From NCBI GenBank assembly GCA_027037575.1, contig JALVZP010000183.1:1716-8821 (forward strand): 7,106 bases of DNA. Reading direction: 5' to 3'. A program made the position numbers and the translations under genes. Below the pieces are notes generated by a model. The model saw only the letters and a program-made list of their open reading frames with translations, was not told where the DNA came from and made no database searches. Within the stretch, counting starts at the first letter, position 1, and each line of letters begins with the position of its first letter. This DNA is from Desulfobacterales bacterium. Lineage in GTDB: Bacteria > Desulfobacterota > DSM-4660 > Desulfatiglandales > JALVZP01. Shown here one piece after another: positions 1 through 5,024 of the stretch.

Positions 1-5
1 CTTCA

Positions 6-1124
6 ATGTATTGCTCTTACTTAAAATACAGATTCACGATTCCTACCTTAACCTTAATTATTCTATTTTTTTTGTTCTTCGATCCCTGCTTTGCAGATAA
101 AGTAATAGAGGTTTCATCTGAGGGAAAAACAGAACAGGAAGCAATAAACAAAGGCATAAGAAAGGCAGTAGAGCAGGTGCTTGGTCTATATGTGTCATCT
201 GAATCATCTGTCATGCAAGGAAGATTGATCTATGACAAAATCAGAACTTCCAGTGCAGGATATGTAAAGGGCTATAAGGTTATCCAGGAGATAAAAGACC
301 CATTCTCTGGTGTCTTTAAGATAAGGCTTAGGGTTGTTGTGGATGATATAAAGATGGAAGATGTAATTAAACAATTCTTTAGTGACAAAAGATTTCAGAA
401 GACATTTCAGGATATAGAATTTAACAAAAGAAGAGTTGTGGTGATGTATTTACCAGAAAAGGGTTCTAACATACCCTATGAATCAAGGCCTGTGAAAACA
501 GTTATAGATCTAATAGAAGACAAGCTTGTAGATATGGGTTTTAGGGTATTTCTTCCATCTAATGCTATAGCAAATAATCCCATGGAAATTGCAAGGAAAA
601 GTGGTAGTGATGCTGCTGTAGTTGTAAGTCTTGATTACGATAAATATCTAGCAACTGACGGCTATAGTGTGATAACTTCTACTTTGACTCTTAAGGCATA
701 TGATGTTAGCACAGGAGAACTTTTTGCAAATGTCCAGGAAGGGGGCAAAGCTATATTTCTGGACTATTACAATATTCAGGATGGAATAGAAAGGGTTGCT
801 CTGAAGATAGCTCCAAAAGCTGTGGACAGATTGGTCAAAAAGATAGTTAAAAGATTTAGCACTGTAAGGGAAAACTTCGTTGTCCTTGTTCTTAGGCATG
901 TTAACCCAGAACTTCAGGAAATGGTAGAAGAGAAGGTTCTTATTGGGTCTGGCTGGAAATACAGGATTATTTCTCAATCCCAAGATGAGATGAGGATAGA
1001 GATATTCACTGATGTAGATTCTACCTCAGTAAGGTGGATATTGAATGAACAGTTTAAGGCAAAAAAGATTCCTTTGAAGCCCATTGAAATGCAAGGAAGC
1101 ATGATAGTGTTTGGGAGTATATAA
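6..1124 (+). CDS. Secreted FlgT-N-like protein with TolB-N/LpoB-like middle domain
   Basis: Predicted periplasmic protein of 372 aa. Residues 1-30 form a Sec signal peptide: Lys7/Arg9, a hydrophobic Leu/Ile/Phe core, and a probable signal peptidase I site CFA|DK after Ala30. It is not a lipoprotein, because Cys28 lacks a lipobox. Residues 31-115 show the pattern of the FlgT N-terminal domain (flagellar assembly protein T, a periplasmic H-ring protein): regularly spaced Ala in the first helix (EAINKGIRKAVEQVLG), a loop with VSSES, then SAGYVKGY and beta strands with RLRVVVDD. Residues 142-285 look like the small alpha/beta domain of the TolB-N/LpoB/CsgG type (RRVVVMYLP, LVDMGFRV, SDAAVVVSLD). 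Residues 290-372 are a further unrecognised alpha/beta domain. No flagellar genes are nearby, so a non-flagellar envelope role is more likely than FlgT proper. Only 5 nt precede the ATG, no ribosome binding site is visible and the frame is open to the edge, so the true start could lie further upstream. First gene of a three-gene block. Confidence 0.85.
   Translation: MYCSYLKYRFTIPTLTLIILFFLFFDPCFADKVIEVSSEGKTEQEAINKGIRKAVEQVLGLYVSSESSVMQGRLIYDKIRTSSAGYVKGYKVIQEIKDPFSGVFKIRLRVVVDDIKMEDVIKQFFSDKRFQKTFQDIEFNKRRVVVMYLPEKGSNIPYESRPVKTVIDLIEDKLVDMGFRVFLPSNAIANNPMEIARKSGSDAAVVVSLDYDKYLATDGYSVITSTLTLKAYDVSTGELFANVQEGGKAIFLDYYNIQDGIERVALKIAPKAVDRLVKKIVKRFSTVRENFVVLVLRHVNPELQEMVEEKVLIGSGWKYRIISQSQDEMRIEIFTDVDSTSVRWILNEQFKAKKIPLKPIEMQGSMIVFGSI
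1113..1117 (+). promoter_or_regulatory. Ribosome binding site for the 1128 lipoprotein gene
   Basis: GGGAG ends 10 nt before the ATG at 1128 and lies inside the 3' end of the preceding gene. It supports the ATG at 1128 as the start. No upstream start is possible because TAA at 1122-1124 is in the same frame. Confidence 0.5.
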
Positions 1125-1127
1125 ATC

Positions 1128-2093
1128 ATGTTTACCCTACTTTTATCCTCCTTTTGCCTTTTTATCTTCCTAAATGGCTGTACCTCACCGGGTGTAAGTT
1201 CTAAAGGTGCTATTGTAAATGTCTATCGCATAAATACCAGCACATTTAATATGGTTTGTTCTTCTGGTGATCTTAAAGGTATTTCCTACTTATATGTAGG
1301 AGAAAAGAGCATCAGGGGAACTATCTCAAGGCATGACAAAAAACTAATAGCTCAGTATGCAAGGGCAGTTTTTCAAGAAAGCGGTTTTATAACACCTGTT
1401 GCTATTCCATCCTTAGAAGGAGAGTATCCAGAATTATCCATTGATGTTTTAGAACTTTCTATAATAGACAAAAACAAAGAGTTGAGCATTGAGAGACAGG
1501 CAAGATTTGTAGCAAGCTTTTCCATAAGGCAGGCTGGAATAATAGACTGCTCGACTGCTGAACCTGTAGTAGTTCAAAAGTCCTTTGTTGAACCTAAGTA
1601 TAAAAAGGATCAACTGCCTTCTCCTTCCAGATTGAAGGAACAAATAATAAGGGATGCTATAAGGAGAGTAATGGCACAGCTTGTTCCAGCAAAAGTAACA
1701 GTTCTTAGGCCTGTAAAAGGAGGACTTGGAATAGTTGGTAAGATATCAGATATGATAGATGCAGGCAATTGCGAAGGGGCATATCAGCTTGTAAAAAAGA
1801 AGATTGATAGCAAAGGTGGTGAAATAAAAGATGCTGATCTCCTGTATAATGCAGGTGTTGCTCTGGAATGCATGGCATGGAACACAACTGAAGATATTTC
1901 TCAACGGATAGATTATCTTAAATCTGCTCTGAGATATTATAGAAAAGCCAGTCTGATCAAGCCTAGTGATACAGATATACAGAGGGCTACGAAGGAGGTA
2001 TCATTCAATATAAAAGTGCTCCTGAGGGCAATAAAGAATCAGAAAAAAGCAAAGGACTTTTTGAAAAGTTTTGGCGCTCCATCAGGATTCTAA
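1128..2093 (+). CDS. Lipoprotein with C-terminal TPR-like region
   Basis: Predicted envelope lipoprotein of 321 aa. The N-terminus is a hydrophobic stretch ending in a lipobox L-N-G-C, with the lipidated Cys at residue 18. The residues after it (Thr19, Ser20) do not include the +2 Asp inner-membrane retention signal, so outer-membrane sorting is plausible. Oddly, the signal peptide has no Lys or Arg before its hydrophobic core. Residues about 26-190 form an alpha/beta domain (GAIVNVYRI, LEGEYPELSIDVLEL, then a long helix ending RRVMAQLVPAKVTVLRP). This resembles the general layout of bacterial lipoproteins that pair a small alpha/beta domain with TPRs (DUF6340-like), but I cannot assign the family. 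Residues about 200-300 are helical and TPR-like: the motif DADLLYNAGVALECMAW, followed by IDYLKSALRYYRKASLIKPS, fits two helices of a TPR unit. This suggests a protein-protein scaffold role. It starts 3 nt after the upstream stop and ends 3 nt before the next gene, so it is almost certainly co-transcribed and translationally coupled. Confidence 0.85.
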   Translation: MFTLLLSSFCLFIFLNGCTSPGVSSKGAIVNVYRINTSTFNMVCSSGDLKGISYLYVGEKSIRGTISRHDKKLIAQYARAVFQESGFITPVAIPSLEGEYPELSIDVLELSIIDKNKELSIERQARFVASFSIRQAGIIDCSTAEPVVVQKSFVEPKYKKDQLPSPSRLKEQIIRDAIRRVMAQLVPAKVTVLRPVKGGLGIVGKISDMIDAGNCEGAYQLVKKKIDSKGGEIKDADLLYNAGVALECMAWNTTEDISQRIDYLKSALRYYRKASLIKPSDTDIQRATKEVSFNIKVLLRAIKNQKKAKDFLKSFGAPSGF

Positions 2094-2096
2094 AAA

Positions 2097-3536
2097 ATGA
2101 GGAGATATCTTTTTCTTTTCTCCCTCCTCTTTCTTTTACCTCTCCTAATAGTTGGTTGTAGCACCAGTGGTGGACTTATGGATTTTGGAAATCTGCTAAA
2201 TACCATTGCAGGAGAAGAGGCAAAAAAGAATAAGAATCCATTCATAGAGGCTGAAATAGACCTCCTTATAGTAGATGAGCTTTCTGCCATGATAAAGTTG
2301 AATCAGGCAATACTTGAAAGAATCCCCATATCATATGAAGATCCATGGCCTGAGCTTCTGAACGACTATTATAGGTATGTGGATTATAATGACCAGTTCA
2401 CTGTAGCCTTAAAAGAAAGATATGATAGATGCCTTGAAAAGATGCTAAAGGATGATTTTTCCTTTTACAGAGTTTACAACTTAGATGCATATCTTGCGCT
2501 AATTACTATTGGAACATATAAGGAAAAAAAGGCAAAGAAAGTAGGACAAAGAGGTAGTAGAAGTAAATTTGCTGAGTTTTTGGCCAGTCTTATTCCCAAT
2601 ATCTGTAGTGCAGCAGGATCCAGTGCCTTTATAAAAGGATGCAAGACACTTGGGCTTGAATTTGAACATGCCAAATTGGTTCTATCTGCTGTCCCATTTG
2701 GGTGTGATTGTCCTTATTTTAGGAAAGAGTATCTTAGGAGTTATATCAAATCTGCCTGCTCAAGATCCAAGTCCTTTTTAAAAAGAAAAAAGTGCGATTT
2801 TTTTTATCTGCCAACTGAAGTGGTTTTGAATAGGTATCTTAAGAGCCGTAATGGAATAGGCCACTGGATAGATTTAAAAATTAACCGCTGCTGTTTCAGA
2901 ACTGTTGAAGGAGAACAGCTTGGGACATTTAAACAGGTGTTCTATTCCCTCTTTGAACCAGAAATAAGAAGAAAAATGGAGGAGATAGACAGTGAACTTT
3001 TTTCAAATCAGGCTCATCTTGAAACCATAAAGTTGAGACTCAAGGATAAGAATCTTTCAAACTGGGAAAGGTCTGCATTGGAAAAGAGAAAAGAGGAATT
3101 AGAATTACAGATTCAAAGGCAGAAGGAGGCAATGAATAAGCTCTATAAGGGTGCCTTCCAAGAAATAAATATAACCAAAGAGAACATAAAGAAGGCTAAA
3201 AAACTGATGCAGATAGTGAGCTATATTGAAAGAAGCTTTATAGAAACGATGGAAGTTATAGTAAATCTTACCGTGAAAATGATAAATGATGCCAGATCTC
3301 TTACAAAAACCAATGTAACAATGGGGCTTGCCACATATCCCATCTTGCGTGAGAATGGAGTATTAGTGATTTCAGATGAAAGGTATTACAGAAATAGGTT
3401 CTCTTTGGTAATGAACAAGCTAATTCGGTTACATGTCAACTACTTTGGCATACTTGGCTATGCCATTGCACAGAAAAAGCAGGTAAGCAGATACAAAGAG
3501 TATCTGAATGCATTATTGCATCACCACTATAAATAA
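2097..3536 (+). CDS. Cys-rich coiled-coil lipoprotein, family unknown
   Basis: Predicted lipoprotein of 479 aa; I do not recognise the family. It begins with a textbook lipoprotein signal: MRR, a Leu/Phe core, and I-V-G-C with the lipidated Cys at residue 21, followed by Ser-Thr, consistent with outer-membrane sorting. Residues about 45-135 are predicted helical. The centre is Cys-rich: Cys170, 182, 203, 205, 221, 233, 265 and 266 lie within 97 residues, including FGCDCPYF and NRCCF, with one more at Cys112; in an oxidising periplasm disulfides are likely. Residues about 285-370 are a charged heptad-like coiled coil (RRKMEEIDSELFSNQ; EKRKEELELQIQRQKEAM), continuing into further helices to residue 400. 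The C-terminus is basic and ends HHHYK. The start is supported by the signal peptide and a weak AGGA at 2084-2087, 9 nt upstream. It is the last gene of the plus-strand block and runs to within 4 nt of the convergent SpoIID-domain gene. A structural or tethering role is possible, but no function can be read from sequence. Confidence 0.82.
   Translation: MRRYLFLFSLLFLLPLLIVGCSTSGGLMDFGNLLNTIAGEEAKKNKNPFIEAEIDLLIVDELSAMIKLNQAILERIPISYEDPWPELLNDYYRYVDYNDQFTVALKERYDRCLEKMLKDDFSFYRVYNLDAYLALITIGTYKEKKAKKVGQRGSRSKFAEFLASLIPNICSAAGSSAFIKGCKTLGLEFEHAKLVLSAVPFGCDCPYFRKEYLRSYIKSACSRSKSFLKRKKCDFFYLPTEVVLNRYLKSRNGIGHWIDLKINRCCFRTVEGEQLGTFKQVFYSLFEPEIRRKMEEIDSELFSNQAHLETIKLRLKDKNLSNWERSALEKRKEELELQIQRQKEAMNKLYKGAFQEINITKENIKKAKKLMQIVSYIERSFIETMEVIVNLTVKMINDARSLTKTNVTMGLATYPILRENGVLVISDERYYRNRFSLVMNKLIRLHVNYFGILGYAIAQKKQVSRYKEYLNALLHHHYK
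3488..3521. repeat. Two back-to-back inverted repeats at the convergent junction
   Basis: CAGATAC (3488-3494) pairs perfectly with GTATCTG (3500-3506) across a 5-nt AAAGA loop. Immediately after, ATGCA (3508-3512) pairs with TGCAT (3517-3521) across a 4-nt loop. Both lie inside the last codons of the plus-strand lipoprotein gene, just downstream of the end of the minus-strand gene. On the minus strand a TTTTT run follows about 10 nt beyond the first hairpin. They could help terminate or stabilise the minus-strand transcript, but the spacing is not that of a classic intrinsic terminator, and chance is possible in AT-rich coding sequence. Confidence 0.3.
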
Positions 3537-3540
3537 AGAT

Positions 3541-5022
3541 TTACCAGAGCTTTTTTATTTGTGTGTGTGGATAATAGAATAGGAGGATCTCTTTATAAGA
3601 TTTCTCCTTTCCCATATATGCAGAACCCCATTGGGAATAGCCTACTCCGTGTCCCCATCCTCTTCCATCAAATATATAAAGATCTCCCCTTCTTCTGATT
3701 TTAAAAAGGATTTCTGGAAGATTAAGAGCCCTTTTAAGGGTTGTGCGGGTTCTAAGGATCTGGATACCATATCTTGAAAAAACCCTTATCTTTATGATTC
3801 TACCAGATGGTCCTATTTGAGCAGGCTCTATGAGTCTAAGTCCTCTTACATCTATTCCGATTCTCCTGAATGCCTTTTCTATTTGGTCTCTTGTGAATCT
3901 CCTCTCCCACACTGCCATTTTTCCTTTAAGGCTTGCTGGATCAGGTTTGGCAATAAGATATGGCTTTGGTAAATTAAAGACTGCCCCTGAATCTGCCGTG
4001 TTTCCGCCACTGTTTGCAGTATACATAGCAAGAATTGGCCTTTCATTATAAACAAGAACCATTCCTTCTGTGTCTTTAACCGCCTTCGTGGTCCTTCTGG
4101 TCTCTCTTTCCACTCCTTTATATGCCTGATCACCTTCATCATCCACAAGGTCGTATTCCCAGTCCTTTCTGTGTAAGTATTGATAATAGGCATATGTCCT
4201 TGAACATATTGCCTGTGCCTTTAGAGACTCCATAGGCCATGAGCTATAAGATTCTGATGGCACAACAGAAAAGAGGTATTCTTCAATATCCACAAGATTC
4301 AGGATCAAAAGCCTGTTTCTCTTTAACTTTACAACAACACTTCCTCTAAGGGTCTTTTTTTTCCCAGAGCATGAAACCCTTATTGGTCTTTCTGACCTGA
4401 ATATAAGCTTCCTTTTACCTGAATCTTTTCCATTTACAAGTATAGTGTTACTTTCTGCCAAAAGTAATTTTCCTCCTACATATGCCCTTTTTGCTGACTT
4501 GCATATCCTGACTCTCAGCTTAGGTCTAACTATCTTTACAGGTGGCTTAACAGGTGGAATTGCCTTTCTTATCTCTCTTAGTATTGCCTCTGCCTGAAAT
4601 CTAAAGTGACCATAGGGATATCTTTTTAGATATTCCTCAAATACCTGTTTTGCCTCCTTTCTCCTGTTTATACTGAAAAGCAAAAGTCCTTCCCTGAAAT
4701 ATGCTATCTCCCTTGCCTCTGGAAAATTCTTCTTTATATGTCTATAAACCTTAAGAGCCTGATCAGGAGCATCAAGAAAAGTAGAAAGAAGTGTTGCCTT
4801 CCCAAGAAGTGCATCGAGCTTTGTCTTTCTATATGTGGATATCTCTATTGCAGTTTCATAGCTTTCAAGGGCCTGCATGTATTTTCCCACATCTATAAGA
4901 TAGCTTGCATAGTTTATATACCAGCGAGCTAATCGCTCTTTTTTCCAGTCTGTCTTAGAATAGGAAATTTCTGACAAAAAAAATGCAACAAAAACTATAG
5001 ATAAAAATACAAACCTCTTCAT
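3541..5022 (-). CDS. TPR-SpoIID/LytB domain protein, probable peptidoglycan lytic enzyme
   Basis: Predicted secreted peptidoglycan-remodelling protein. SpoIID/LytB-family proteins cleave glycan strands (lytic transglycosylases acting on denuded strands) or enhance amidases. Residues are numbered from an alternative GTG at 5028, giving 495 aa. I prefer the ATG at 5022 (493 aa), because the ribosome binding site AAGGGAG at 5034-5028 is 5 nt from it but overlaps the GTG. Residues 3-24 are a Sec signal peptide ending SYS|KT. Residues about 31-157 hold roughly three TPR units (YASYLIDVGKYMQALESY; YFREGLLLFSINRRKEAKQV). A Pro-rich linker PPVKPPVK follows, then the SpoIID domain at 170-495. Its core has EEYLFSVVPSES with the expected catalytic Glu259, SLKAQAICSRTYAYYQYL, NSGGNTADS, and near the C-terminus DGRGWGHGVGYSQWGSAYM and EILLFYYPHTQI. 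A His often seen just before SSGG in the family appears replaced here (AMYTANSGG). Typical SpoIID proteins lack the TPR part. Despite the family name nothing here suggests sporulation; the protein probably acts in vegetative envelope maintenance or division. It is coupled to the upstream mosaic gene, whose stop TGA is at 5027-5025. Confidence 0.92.
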   Translation of the reverse strand: MKRFVFLSIVFVAFFLSEISYSKTDWKKERLARWYINYASYLIDVGKYMQALESYETAIEISTYRKTKLDALLGKATLLSTFLDAPDQALKVYRHIKKNFPEAREIAYFREGLLLFSINRRKEAKQVFEEYLKRYPYGHFRFQAEAILREIRKAIPPVKPPVKIVRPKLRVRICKSAKRAYVGGKLLLAESNTILVNGKDSGKRKLIFRSERPIRVSCSGKKKTLRGSVVVKLKRNRLLILNLVDIEEYLFSVVPSESYSSWPMESLKAQAICSRTYAYYQYLHRKDWEYDLVDDEGDQAYKGVERETRRTTKAVKDTEGMVLVYNERPILAMYTANSGGNTADSGAVFNLPKPYLIAKPDPASLKGKMAVWERRFTRDQIEKAFRRIGIDVRGLRLIEPAQIGPSGRIIKIRVFSRYGIQILRTRTTLKRALNLPEILFKIRRRGDLYIFDGRGWGHGVGYSQWGSAYMGKEKSYKEILLFYYPHTQIKKLW

Positions 5023-5024
5023 AT

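Noticed and set aside
648..983. Open frame of 111 codons on the minus strand inside the first gene
   Set aside because: It is antisense to a well-supported gene and its translation shows no domain or signal pattern.
66..2805. Eight-base T runs (66-73 and 2798-2805; similar runs at 4355-4362 and 4976-4983) as phase-variable slippage tracts
   Set aside because: They encode ordinary Phe-Phe or Lys codons in signal peptides or basic stretches, are short, and are expected at this base composition.
3531..3560. AT-only stem AAATAAA/TTTATTT with a T-run, as a terminator between the convergent genes
   Set aside because: The stem has no G-C pair and a 16-nt loop, so it would be too weak to act as an intrinsic terminator; likely chance in AT-rich sequence.
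3561..3569. Short GTGTGTGTG run as a simple-sequence repeat of interest
   Set aside because: It is only four and a half units, inside coding sequence, and explained by the codons of YPHTQ on the minus strand.
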